Shown: positions 1 to 7,617, numbered from the stretch's first letter. The stretch is DNA of 8,384 nucleotides from Desulfovibrionaceae bacterium (GCA_030539415.1 JAUNSE010000068.1:1-8384); one strand, 5' to 3'. Numbers and translations are program-made. The notes: a model not told the origin generated them from the letters alone.

Positions 1-60
1 TATCCAGCTAATAAGGAGGTGGCGCAGGCCTTCCGCCCAGGCGGAGGAAACGGCGCCTGA
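1..60 (+). CDS. C-terminal fragment of upstream protein, probably FtsW
   Basis: Frame 1 is open from the window edge to a TGA at 58-60. It encodes a short hydrophilic tail ending in a Gly-rich stretch (PGGGNGA). In dcw clusters of this layout the gene before murG is normally ftsW, the lipid II polymerase of the septum, whose last membrane helix is followed by a variable cytoplasmic tail. Codons from about position 13 onward mostly end in G or C, as in the other genes here. The first four codons do not, and another frame stops with TAA at 9-11, so the true end of the upstream gene could be there instead. Nothing in the fragment itself identifies FtsW; the name rests on position only. Confidence 0.5.
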   Translation, partial: YPANKEVAQAFRPGGGNGA

Positions 61-68
61 ACTTGTCG

Positions 69-1160
69 ATGATGAAACGCGTCCTACTGACTACCGGCGG
101 CACCGGCGGCCACATCTTTCCGGCTCTTGCCGTGGCCGAGGAGCTCCGGGCCCGCGGCGGCGTGGAGCTGCTCTTCATGGGCTCGCTCTACGGCCCAGAG
201 AAACGTCTGGCCGAAAACGCCGGCATACGCTTTGTGGGCCTGCCCGTGCGCGGCATGCTCGGCCGCGGCGTGCGCGCCGTGGCGGCGGCCGGGAGACTGC
301 TTGCCGCCATGCCCATGGCCCTGCGCGTGGTGAAGGATTTCGCTCCGGACTGCGCCGCCGGCTTCGGCGGCTACGCGGCCTTCGCGCCGCTTTTTGCGGC
401 GCGCCTGCTGCGCGTCCCCTCGGTGCTGCACGAGCAGAACGCCGTGGGCGGCGTGACCAACCGCGTGCTGGCCCGCGTCTGCGACCGCATCTGCGTCTCC
501 CTGCCGGGCACCTCGGGCTTCGGCAAGCGCGAGCTCGCCCTGACCGGCAATCCGGTGCGCCGCTGCATCTTCGAGGCCGGCAAGGTCACCCGCTCCTTTG
601 ACCGCCGCCACCTGCTGGTGGTGGGCGGTTCCCAGGGCGCCCATCCCCTGAACGCGCTGATGATGGAAATCCTGCCCGCCCTCAAGGAGACCGGCGTCAG
701 CGTGATCCATCAGACCGGCGAAAAGGACTATCAGGAAGTGGCCCGGGCCTACCAGGCCCTGGGCATGGACGACTGCCGGGTCGCCCCCTTTGTGGACGAC
801 ATGGAGCAGGCCTACGCCTGGGCCGACCTGGGACTGACCAGGGCCGGCGCGAGCACGGTGGCCGAGCTCTGCGGCACGGGCCTGCCCTCGCTGCTCGTGC
901 CCTTCCCGCAGGCCGCCCACGACCATCAGACCTTCAACGCCCGCGCTCTGGAAAAGGCCGGTGCGGCCCGCCTGCTGGTGCAGAAGGACCTGGACGCCGG
1001 GGGCCTGCTCGCGCAGCTGCGGGAGCTTCTGGCCGATCCGGCCCGGCTGCATTCCATGTCACAGTCGGCCCTGTGCCTGGCCACGCCCCTTGCCGCCGCC
1101 AACGTGGTGACGGTGATGGAGGCCGCGGCCGCGGACAGGCGCGGCGTGCGCCCCGAATAG
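69..1160 (+). CDS. murG: UDP-N-acetylglucosamine--N-acetylmuramyl-(pentapeptide) pyrophosphoryl-undecaprenol N-acetylglucosamine transferase MurG
   Basis: MurG transfers GlcNAc from UDP-GlcNAc to lipid I on the inner face of the cytoplasmic membrane, giving lipid II. The 363-residue length fits this GT-B family (GT28). The N-terminal glycine loop GGTGGHIFPA lies at residues 10-19, HEQN at 121-124, the second-domain glycine loop GGSQG at 186-190, TRAGAS with a following Glu at 257-266 (sugar-nucleotide binding), and PFPQAA..HQ..NA at 278-291. All the family landmarks are intact. Three starts are possible: TTG at 63, ATG at 69 and ATG at 72. The only nearby Shine-Dalgarno, GGAGGA at 43-48, is 14 bases from the TTG and 20 from the first ATG, so spacing favours TTG while codon choice favours ATG. 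I chose ATG 69; the difference is two residues. The gene sits directly behind the presumed ftsW, in the usual dcw order. Confidence 0.97.
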   Translation: MMKRVLLTTGGTGGHIFPALAVAEELRARGGVELLFMGSLYGPEKRLAENAGIRFVGLPVRGMLGRGVRAVAAAGRLLAAMPMALRVVKDFAPDCAAGFGGYAAFAPLFAARLLRVPSVLHEQNAVGGVTNRVLARVCDRICVSLPGTSGFGKRELALTGNPVRRCIFEAGKVTRSFDRRHLLVVGGSQGAHPLNALMMEILPALKETGVSVIHQTGEKDYQEVARAYQALGMDDCRVAPFVDDMEQAYAWADLGLTRAGASTVAELCGTGLPSLLVPFPQAAHDHQTFNARALEKAGAARLLVQKDLDAGGLLAQLRELLADPARLHSMSQSALCLATPLAAANVVTVMEAAAADRRGVRPE

Positions 1161-1235
1161 GGGCCGCGCGGCATATCGCGAACAGAGCGGAAAAGGGCCG
1201 CGAGGTTCTGTCCGCAGCAAGGATACAGGACAAGC

Positions 1236-2603
1236 ATGAACAGCAGAATCAAACGCATACATATGGTCGGCATCGGCGGCGCCGGAATGTGCGGCATTGC
1301 CGAGGTCCTTCTCAACATGGGCTATGACGTGACCGGTTCGGACATGGCGGACTCGCCCAATGTGCGCCGCCTGAGGGACATGGGGTGCGATGTGCACATC
1401 GGGCACGCGGCGGCCAATGTGGGCAGCGTCCAGGTGCTGGTCAAGTCCACGGCCATCAGCGAGGACAATCCCGAGGTGGAGGAGGCCAGGCGCCTCGGCA
1501 TCCCGGTGATTCCGAGGGCCGAGATGCTGGCCGAGCTCATGCGCCTGCGGCAGGGCATCGCCATCGCCGGCACGCACGGCAAGACCACGACCACCTCGCT
1601 CACGGCCAGCATCTTCGACACGGCCGGCCTCGACCCCACGGTCATCATCGGCGGCCGCCTCAACGTCTACGGCACCAACGCCCACCTGGGCCACGGCGAC
1701 TTCTTCATCGCCGAGGCCGACGAGTCCGACGGCTCCTTCCTCTGCCTTCTGCCCACCATCAACGTGGTCACCAATGTGGACGAGGATCATCTGGACTACT
1801 ACGGCAGCCGCGAGAAGCTGGACGACACCTTCGTGCAGTTCATGAACAACGTGCCCTTCTACGGCGTGAACGTGGTCTGCGGCGACGATCCCGGCGTGCG
1901 CAGGCTTGTGGCAAGAGTGAAGCGCCCGGTGGTCACCTACGGCCTCATGGAATGGAACACGCTGCGCGCCGTGCCCCTGGAGCTCGGCCAGCGCTCCCGC
2001 TTCGAGGTCTGGCGCAAGGGCGAGAAGCTCGGCGAGGTGAGCGTGCCCCAGCCCGGCGTGCACAACGTGCGCAACGCCCTGGCCGCCATCGGCGTGGCCC
2101 TGGAGGCGGAAATCCCCTTCGGCGCCATCCAGGCCGGCCTGGCCGGCTTCGGCGGCGTGGCCAGACGCTTCGAGTACAAGGGCTGCCGCAACGACATCGT
2201 GGTCTATGACGATTACGGGCATCATCCGCGCGAAATCGAGGCCACCCTGGCCACGGCGCGCATGGTCTTCCCGGGCAGGCGGCTCGTGGCCGTCTTCCAG
2301 CCGCACCGCTTCACCCGCACCCAGGCCCATTTCGGCGAGTTCTGCAAGGTCTTCGACTCGGTGGACGAGCTGGTGCTGACCGAAATCTATCCGGCCTCGG
2401 AAAAGCCGATTCCCGGCGTGTCCGGCGAAAGCCTGGCCCAGGGCACAAGGCAGGTGAGCACGACGCACGTGACCTACTGCCGCACCCTGGACGACGTGCA
2501 GACGGCGCTGGACGATATTCTCAAGCCCGGGGACCTGCTGCTGACCATAGGCGCCGGCAACGTCAACCGCGTGGGCCCCTCGTGGCTTGAAAGGGGCGAG
2601 TGA
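1236..2603 (+). CDS. murC: UDP-N-acetylmuramate--L-alanine ligase MurC
   Basis: MurC is the cytoplasmic ATP-dependent ligase that adds L-Ala to UDP-MurNAc, the first amino acid of the stem peptide. At 455 residues it has the usual length. The N-terminal Rossmann-like domain begins with VGIGGAGM at 11-18. The ATP-binding loop GTHGKTTTT starts at residue 112, EADESDGSF at 160 and NVDEDHLDYYG at 180 (with the family His at 185). HNVRNALAA starts at 276, marking the junction to the third domain. DDYGHHPREI starts near 325, and FQPHRFTRT and TIGAGNVNRVG follow. The HHP and DDYGHHP pattern is typical of MurC rather than MurD, MurE or MurF. The ATG at 1236 has AAGGA at 1219-1223 and AGGA at 1227-1230 upstream. 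A 75-base gap separates it from murG, and its stop TGA overlaps the murB ATG by one base. Confidence 0.98.
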   Translation: MNSRIKRIHMVGIGGAGMCGIAEVLLNMGYDVTGSDMADSPNVRRLRDMGCDVHIGHAAANVGSVQVLVKSTAISEDNPEVEEARRLGIPVIPRAEMLAELMRLRQGIAIAGTHGKTTTTSLTASIFDTAGLDPTVIIGGRLNVYGTNAHLGHGDFFIAEADESDGSFLCLLPTINVVTNVDEDHLDYYGSREKLDDTFVQFMNNVPFYGVNVVCGDDPGVRRLVARVKRPVVTYGLMEWNTLRAVPLELGQRSRFEVWRKGEKLGEVSVPQPGVHNVRNALAAIGVALEAEIPFGAIQAGLAGFGGVARRFEYKGCRNDIVVYDDYGHHPREIEATLATARMVFPGRRLVAVFQPHRFTRTQAHFGEFCKVFDSVDELVLTEIYPASEKPIPGVSGESLAQGTRQVSTTHVTYCRTLDDVQTALDDILKPGDLLLTIGAGNVNRVGPSWLERGE

Positions 2604-3499
2604 TGCGCCTCGTCGAACGGCCCTCGCTGGCCCGGCTGACCACGCTGGGCCTTGGCGGCACATGCTCCGCCGCCCTGATCGTCGAGGAGACGGCCGATCT
2701 GGCGCGTCTGGGGCGGGAGATCGAGACAATCGGTCTGCCTCCGTACGCGCTCGGCCTCGGCAGCAACATCCTGGGGCTGGACGGCCATCACGAGATGCTT
2801 CTCGTGCGGGCCGACCTGCGCGGCGAACCCGTGCTCCTGGGCGAGGACAGCAGCGGGAGGACGCTCCTTTCCTGCCCGGCCGGGCAGCCGCTGCCCTCCC
2901 TGCTGGCCTTCTGCCGCGACAGGGGCTTTGCCGGGCTGGAAGGCCTGGCCGGCATACCGGGCAGCGTCGGCGGCGCCGTGGCCATGAACGCCGGCTCCTT
3001 CGGCTCGGTCATCGGCGACCGGCTTGTCAGCGCCGACATCTGGCACCGGGGAAGGGTCAGCACCTTCAAGCCGGCCCGAATCGAGATGGGCTACCGGCAC
3101 TTCCTCCCGCTGGGCATCAAGAAGGGCTTCTGGCTTCTGACCGGCTGCGTGCTGGCCCTCGACCGGGACGAGCCGCGGGCGGTGGCGGAGCGGATCGAGG
3201 CCACCAGGGCCCTCAAGAAGGAGCGCCAGCCCGTGGGCGCGCGCTCGGCGGGCTGTGTCTTCAAAAATCCCCCGGACGGCCGTTCGGCCGGGCAGCTGCT
3301 CGACGCGGCGGGCTTTCGGGGTCGCAGGCTCGGCGGCGTGGAGATGTCCTCCATGCACGCCAACTTTCTTGTCAACACCGGCAGCGGCACGGCCACCGAG
3401 GCCGTGGAGCTGCTCAAGCTCGCGAGGGCGGCCGTGGCCGATCGCTTCGGCGTCGAGCTCGCCCTCGAAGTCAGGGGTGTGCCGTGCCGCTGTTTCTGA
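2603..3499 (+). CDS. murB: UDP-N-acetylenolpyruvoylglucosamine reductase MurB (Cys in place of the usual catalytic Ser)
   Basis: MurB is the FAD- and NADPH-dependent reductase that turns UDP-GlcNAc-enolpyruvate into UDP-MurNAc. The 298 residues match the shorter (type II-like) form. The FAD-binding landmarks are TTLGLGG near residue 14, LGLGSNIL near 50, and GLAGIPGSVGGAVAMNAGS at 114-132. The catalytic Arg is probably R165 in GYRHF (equivalent to E. coli R159), and the catalytic Glu is probably E289 in LEVR (equivalent to E325). The proton-donor motif reads SAGCVFKNP at 215-223, with Cys 218 where E. coli has Ser229. The family tolerates this change, and I read the gene as functional. The ATG at 2603 overlaps the murC stop (TGATG), with AAGGGG at 2591-2596 as ribosome binding site. 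A GTG three bases earlier is an alternative. The end overlaps the ftsQ start by 16 bases, which suggests coupled translation. Confidence 0.96.
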   Translation: MRLVERPSLARLTTLGLGGTCSAALIVEETADLARLGREIETIGLPPYALGLGSNILGLDGHHEMLLVRADLRGEPVLLGEDSSGRTLLSCPAGQPLPSLLAFCRDRGFAGLEGLAGIPGSVGGAVAMNAGSFGSVIGDRLVSADIWHRGRVSTFKPARIEMGYRHFLPLGIKKGFWLLTGCVLALDRDEPRAVAERIEATRALKKERQPVGARSAGCVFKNPPDGRSAGQLLDAAGFRGRRLGGVEMSSMHANFLVNTGSGTATEAVELLKLARAAVADRFGVELALEVRGVPCRCF

Positions 3500-4659
3500 A
3501 AAGGCGCCGCGGCGCGCAGGAGAGGGCAGGGGAGGGCGAGGCCCGGGAAGCCGGGGCCGCCCGCCCGCAGCCGGCAAAGCCGCGCCATGTGAGCGACCGG
3601 GACATTCTGGCCGGCCTTGCCGCCCAGAGCACCGAGCGGGCGCGCACGCAGCTCAGCGGACTGCGCCAGAACGTGGCCGCGGACCGCAACGTGCGTCTTC
3701 CGCGCGATCCCGATCCGGCGGCCCGGACGGGCGAAGCGGTTGAACCGCCCAGGGGCAACACCCTGATCCGCCAGCCCGCGAACAGTGCGAGTGCGCCTTC
3801 CGGACAGGCACCCGCGGGATCCGCGGGCGCGGCGCAGACGGCGGAAGGCGCCCAGGCAGGACCGGCGGACTTCGAGTTCGAGCCGGCCAGGCCCCCGCTG
3901 GCGGCCCGCGCGGCCCGCAGGCTGCGCACGCCCTTCTTCGCGCTGTGCGGCCTCGCCTTCTTCGTCGGCTGCCTTGCCGGCGTCTACAAGGGCAGCCTGT
4001 GGCTCTACGACTGGATACACACCAGCGACACGTTCGTCACCAGACATATCGACATTACGGGCAATGTCCGTCTCAACAGGGCCATGATCCTGAATCTCGC
4101 CGGACTGGAGGAGGGCGCCAACGCCTTTTCCGTCTCGGTGGCGGACATGGAGCGCAGACTGCGCGAGACGCCCTGGGTCGAGGATGTCTCGGTGCAGCGC
4201 ATTCTGCCGGACCGCTTTGTCATCAGGGTGCAGGAACGGATGCCCAGCTTCTGGATCCGCCGCGAGAACAGACTGTACTACGCTAATGAAAAGGGTGAGC
4301 CAATTGCACCTGTGGAAAGTGAGAATTTCATGTCTCTTCCGATACTGACAGTGGACCCCGGGTGCGAGGATGCGCTGCCGTATCTCGCAAGAGTATGGAA
4401 GGATCTTCGTTCAGGGGCCCTTCCTCTTGAACCGGGTGCGGTTGCCACAGTTGACGTTTCTCCCAGCCGTGGTATAGATTTGTTCTTTGAAGATAGGGAA
4501 ATGCGTCTATCTTTGTCCCCGGATGACTGGGAAGGCAATTTTGCCAGACTGGGAGTGACATTCGGCGATCTGGCCCGGAGACGAGAGCTGGCAAGGGTTC
4601 AGGAACTCAGGGCGGCGGACGGCCGCGTCTGGGTTGTCCTGCGCAGTGCAGCGCAGTAG
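3484..4659 (+). CDS. ftsQ: Cell division protein FtsQ with long cytoplasmic N-terminal extension
   Basis: FtsQ (DivIB type) is a single-pass inner membrane protein that connects the Z-ring to the septal synthases through FtsB and FtsL. The GTG at 3484 gives 391 residues and has AGGGG at 3473-3477, six bases upstream. It starts MPLFLKRRRG inside the end of murB. Residues 1-149 are hydrophilic and rich in Ala, Pro, Arg and Gln. Residues about 151-171 form the transmembrane helix (FFALCGLAFFVGCLAG). Residues about 184-255 form the POTRA domain (ITGNVRLNR, then PWVEDVSVQRILPDRFVIRVQER), and the beta domain follows to the end. The open frame extends far upstream through murB, but that part is a shadow of murB. 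A later GTG at 3589 (MSDRDILAG) would shorten the tail by 35 residues but lacks a clear ribosome binding site. The stretch 4261-4560 has markedly lower G+C than the rest. FtsQ is poorly conserved, so the name rests on POTRA pattern, topology and position before ftsA. Confidence 0.9.
   Translation: MPLFLKRRRGAQERAGEGEAREAGAARPQPAKPRHVSDRDILAGLAAQSTERARTQLSGLRQNVAADRNVRLPRDPDPAARTGEAVEPPRGNTLIRQPANSASAPSGQAPAGSAGAAQTAEGAQAGPADFEFEPARPPLAARAARRLRTPFFALCGLAFFVGCLAGVYKGSLWLYDWIHTSDTFVTRHIDITGNVRLNRAMILNLAGLEEGANAFSVSVADMERRLRETPWVEDVSVQRILPDRFVIRVQERMPSFWIRRENRLYYANEKGEPIAPVESENFMSLPILTVDPGCEDALPYLARVWKDLRSGALPLEPGAVATVDVSPSRGIDLFFEDREMRLSLSPDDWEGNFARLGVTFGDLARRRELARVQELRAADGRVWVVLRSAAQ
4451..4478 (+). 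promoter_or_regulatory. Candidate internal sigma-70 promoter for ftsA-ftsZ
   Basis: TTGACG (4451-4456) is followed after 16 bases by TATAGA (4473-4478), with TG at 4470-4471 forming an extended -10. It lies within the ftsQ coding sequence, in a stretch of about 52% G+C. Transcription would begin near 4485 and reach the ftsA start after about 236 bases. Promoters for ftsA and ftsZ inside upstream coding genes are well known in E. coli. Function here is inferred from sequence match only. Confidence 0.5.
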
Positions 4660-4720
4660 GTCCGGCGCAGACGCGTCGATGCACACTATCTAATTTTGTC
4701 CCGCGGATGGGGGGGCTCAT

Positions 4721-6022
4721 ATGGAACAAAATGGCGCCGAACTCATTGTCGGTCTGGATATAGGCACCACCAAGGTCTGCGCTGTCGTGGCCGAGGTGTC
4801 ACAGGACAGGCAGCTCAAAATCATAGGCATCGGTGACAGCGAGTCCAAGGGACTGCGCAAGGGCATGGTGGTCAACATCGAGGACACCGTGCGCTCCATC
4901 AGACAGGCCGTCGATGCCGCCGGCCAGATGGCCGGATGCAACATCGCCTCTGTTTTCGTGGGCATCGCCGGCGGCCACATCATGGGCATCAACAGCCACG
5001 GCGTCATCGCCGTGCAGAGCAAGGAAGTCACGGCCTCGGACGTGGCGAGAGTGCTCGAGGCAGCCCGCACCGTGGCGATTCCCTCGGATCGCGAGGTCAT
5101 CCACACGCTGCCGCAGGAGTTCATTGTCGACAGCCAGCGCGGCATAGTGGACCCGATCGGCATGGCCGGCGTGCGCCTCGAGGTGAACGTCCACATCGTC
5201 ACGGCCGCCGTCTCCGGCGCGCAGAACATCATCAACTGCTGCAACCGCGCGGGCCTGCACGTGGAGGACATCGTCCTCGAGTCCCTGGCCTCGGCCAAGG
5301 CCGTGCTGACGGACGAGGAGCGCGAGATCGGCGTTGCCCTGGTGGATCTCGGCGGCGGCACCTCGGACATCGCCATCTACGAGAACAATGCCATCAAGCA
5401 CACGGCCGTGGTGCCGCTGGGCGGCTCCACGCTGACCAACGACATCGCCTTCGGCCTGCGCACGCCCACCAAGAGCGCCGAGCGCATCAAGATCAAGTAC
5501 GGCTGCTCGCTGCGCGACCTGGTGCAGATGGACGAGACCATTGAGGTGCCCAGCGTGGGCGGCCGTCCGCCGCAGAAGCTCTCCCGCCTCTCCCTGACCG
5601 ACATCTGCGAGCCGCGCATGGAGGAGATCTTCACCTTCGTGGACAGGACCCTGGTCAACACCGGCTGCAAGGACCGCATCCGCGCCGGCGTCGTGCTGAC
5701 CGGCGGCGCGGCCCTGATCGAGGGCGGCGTGGAACTCGGCGAGCAGGTCTTCAACGTGCCCGTGCGCCTCGGCTATCCGACCAACGTCAAGGGCCTGACC
5801 GATGTGGTGAACAATCCCAAGTTCGCCACGGCCGTGGGCCTGCTGCACTACGGGGCCGAGAAGAAGCTGGCCCAGCAGGCCCTGAACGAAGGCGCCCAGT
5901 CCTCCCAGGCGGCTCCCGCCGAGGTCGAGGATCACGAGCCCATCGACAACGCCCAGGATCCGGACGGCCTGTTCTCCCGCCTCATGCGCCGCATGCGCAG
6001 GTGGTTTCAGGATATTGCCTAA
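4721..6022 (+). CDS. ftsA: Cell division protein FtsA
   Basis: FtsA is the actin-like ATPase that binds the FtsZ tail and tethers the Z-ring to the cytoplasmic membrane. The 433 residues fit the family. The phosphate-1 motif GLDIGTTKV is at 11-19. The FtsA-specific 1C subdomain follows, with GLRKGMVVNIEDT before it and the SVFVGIAGGHI stretch just inside. Phosphate-2 (DLGGGTSD) is at 209-216, PLGGSTLTNDIAFGL follows, and the adenosine motif TGGAALIEG begins at 327. The C-terminus LFSRLMRRMRRWFQDIA (417-433) is a basic, amphipathic helix of the kind that acts as membrane-targeting sequence, preceded by a flexible linker. The ATG at 4721 is preceded by a run of seven G (4709-4715) that must serve as Shine-Dalgarno, an unusual one. 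It lies 61 bases after ftsQ and 125 before ftsZ. A TCTAAT at 4689-4694 resembles a -10 box but has no -35. Confidence 0.98.
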   Translation: MEQNGAELIVGLDIGTTKVCAVVAEVSQDRQLKIIGIGDSESKGLRKGMVVNIEDTVRSIRQAVDAAGQMAGCNIASVFVGIAGGHIMGINSHGVIAVQSKEVTASDVARVLEAARTVAIPSDREVIHTLPQEFIVDSQRGIVDPIGMAGVRLEVNVHIVTAAVSGAQNIINCCNRAGLHVEDIVLESLASAKAVLTDEEREIGVALVDLGGGTSDIAIYENNAIKHTAVVPLGGSTLTNDIAFGLRTPTKSAERIKIKYGCSLRDLVQMDETIEVPSVGGRPPQKLSRLSLTDICEPRMEEIFTFVDRTLVNTGCKDRIRAGVVLTGGAALIEGGVELGEQVFNVPVRLGYPTNVKGLTDVVNNPKFATAVGLLHYGAEKKLAQQALNEGAQSSQAAPAEVEDHEPIDNAQDPDGLFSRLMRRMRRWFQDIA

Positions 6023-6147
6023 CAGGGCCTCTCTGAGGTACACTTCAACTTTGAACGGCACGGCGTCCGGCGCGTCAGCGCGGTTCCAACCCCATGGGAC
6101 GGGACAGTCGTGCGCAAGCGGGTATTCTATATTTTGTGAGGAAGGCC

Positions 6148-7455
6148 ATGTCACAGTCCATTATGGATCAAATTGACGGCACGAATTTTTCGGGCGGCGC
6201 GCGCATCCTTGTGGTGGGCGTTGGCGGAGGCGGCGGCAATGCCGTCAAAAACATGATTGACCTGGGCCTGACCGGCGTGGAATTCATCTGCGCCAACACG
6301 GACCTGCAGGCCCTGAACGCCAATCCCGCGCCCGTGCGCCTGCAGCTGGGCGAAAAGCTCACGCGCGGCCTGGGCGCCGGCTCCAACCCGGAAGTGGGCC
6401 GCGAGGCGGCCAACGAGAGTCTGTCCCAGATCCAGCAGACCCTCGCCAACGCGGACATGGTCTTCGTGACCGCGGGCATGGGCGGCGGCACCGGCACCGG
6501 CGCGGCCCCCATCATCGCCGAGACGGCCAAGAAGAACGGCGCCCTCACGGTGGCCGTCGTGACCCGCCCCTTCGGCTACGAGGGCAAGAAGCGCGCGGCC
6601 TACGCGCAGGCCGGCATCGACGAGCTGGCCAAGCACGTGGACTGCCTGATCACCATCCCCAATGACCGCATCAAGACCTTCGCCCCCAAGAACACGCCGC
6701 TGCGCGAGCTGATGGGCAAGGCCAACGACGTCCTGTACTACGGCGTCAAGGGCATTTCGGACGTCATCACCTGCCCCGGCTACATCAACCTGGACTTCGC
6801 CGACGTGCGCACCTGCATGGCCGAGTCCGGCCTTGCCCTCATGGGCATGGGCACCGGCAGGGGCGAGAGCCGCGCCGAGGACGCCGCCCGCAACGCCATC
6901 ACCAGCCCCCTGCTGGAGGACGTGTGCCTCGGCACCGCCAAGGCCATCCTGTACAACATCACCGCGCCCGAGGACATCACCGGCGAGGAGATGGAAATCA
7001 TCGGCGAGCGCATCCGCGAGGCCGTGCCGGAAGACGCCAACATCGTGGTGGGCGTGGTCTTCGACCAGAACCTGGAAGACGAGATCCACGTGACCGTGGT
7101 GGCCACGGGCATCGAGGCCGACCCGAATCTCGGCGGCGACAAGGCCAAGCCTCAGGGCCAGGTCGTGAACCCGCTGATTCCCAACGCCTATCCGCAGGGC
7201 CAGCAGCAGGTGGTTCCGCAGCCCCAGCCCGCTCAGAGGGTGGTGATGCAGCAGCCGCAGCCCCAGCCCGCTCCGCAGCCGGCCGTCAACAGACGCGAGT
7301 TCCGCGACGAGGCCATCAACCGCTGGCGCACCGAGAAGGGGCCCATCCCCGAAGTGCATGAGGACTACTACAATCCCCTGCGCGGCCAGAACGAAATCAA
7401 CTACGACGACGGCGCGCTCGAAGTGCCCGCCTTCCTGCGCAGACGGCTGGACTAG
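6148..7455 (+). CDS. ftsZ: Cell division GTPase FtsZ
   Basis: FtsZ is the tubulin-like GTPase that polymerises into the cytokinetic ring. The GTPase domain starts with VGVGGGGGNAV at 23-33, and ANTDLQALN follows. The tubulin signature GMGGGTGTG is at 110-118. The T7 catalytic loop NLDFADVRT starts at 214, with Asp 216 and Asp 219 in the positions that complete the active site of the next subunit. LYNITAPEDITGEEM and VFDQNLEDEIHVTVVATG close the conserved core near residue 330. A Gln/Pro-rich linker follows, then the C-terminal peptide EVPAFLRRRLD (425-435), which in other bacteria binds FtsA and other ring partners. The ATG at 6148 has GAGG at 6138-6141 and gives 435 residues. An in-frame ATG at 6094 would add 18 residues but has no better ribosome site and spans an A+T-rich leader. 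No downstream division gene follows, so ftsZ ends the cluster. Confidence 0.99.
   Translation: MSQSIMDQIDGTNFSGGARILVVGVGGGGGNAVKNMIDLGLTGVEFICANTDLQALNANPAPVRLQLGEKLTRGLGAGSNPEVGREAANESLSQIQQTLANADMVFVTAGMGGGTGTGAAPIIAETAKKNGALTVAVVTRPFGYEGKKRAAYAQAGIDELAKHVDCLITIPNDRIKTFAPKNTPLRELMGKANDVLYYGVKGISDVITCPGYINLDFADVRTCMAESGLALMGMGTGRGESRAEDAARNAITSPLLEDVCLGTAKAILYNITAPEDITGEEMEIIGERIREAVPEDANIVVGVVFDQNLEDEIHVTVVATGIEADPNLGGDKAKPQGQVVNPLIPNAYPQGQQQVVPQPQPAQRVVMQQPQPQPAPQPAVNRREFRDEAINRWRTEKGPIPEVHEDYYNPLRGQNEINYDDGALEVPAFLRRRLD
7216..7273 (+). repeat. In-frame direct repeat in the FtsZ linker
   Basis: A 19-base sequence at 7216-7234 recurs exactly at 7255-7273, offset by 39 bases (13 codons), so both copies read in the same frame. 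They encode the PQPQPA units of the Gln/Pro-rich linker between the GTPase domain and the C-terminal peptide. Such linkers vary fast in length, and this looks like a recent or ongoing repeat expansion. Confidence 0.8.
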
Positions 7456-7495
7456 TCCGGCACGCGCGACAGTGTTCTCCGTCCTTTGATGGACG

Positions 7496-7545
7496 GACTT
7501 CGGACCGGCTCACCCCGCGCAGCATGCCGGCCGGAGTCATTTTTC
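7496..7545 (+). terminator. Intrinsic terminator of the dcw operon after ftsZ
   Basis: A 13-bp stem pairs 7496-7509 with 7526-7538, with one bulged A (7504) and one wobble pair. The loop is 16 bases, and ATTTTTC follows at 7539-7545. It starts 41 bases after the ftsZ stop. A smaller 7-bp hairpin at 7478-7497 shares two bases with it. This is the best match to a Rho-independent terminator between ftsZ and the next gene. Confidence 0.75.
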
Positions 7546-7617
7546 AGAGCCTTCCTCGGTTCTGAATGCCCGCCGGGAGGTCCATGGGGTGGACCTCCCT
7601 CTTCAAATTTTCAACGC

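Noticed and set aside
1059..2729. Long - strand open frame of 556 codons opposite murC
   Set aside because: It is antisense to an intact, conserved gene. Its His/Ala/Gly-rich content comes from the complement of biased codons. The same applies to the long - strand frames opposite murG, ftsA and ftsZ.
2587..3483. Extension of the ftsQ frame upstream through murB
   Set aside because: The translated sequence is low-complexity Arg/Ala/Gly, and murB is clearly the coding frame there.
6101..6133. Promoter in the ftsA-ftsZ gap (GGGACA, TATTCT or TATATT)
   Set aside because: The -35 is poor, and TATATT would place the start only about eight bases before the ftsZ ATG, leaving no room for the ribosome site.
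6094..6147. N-terminal extension of FtsZ from ATG 6094
   Set aside because: The ATG at 6148 has a well-placed GAGG and gives a normal FtsZ N-terminus; the added 18 residues match no FtsZ feature I know.
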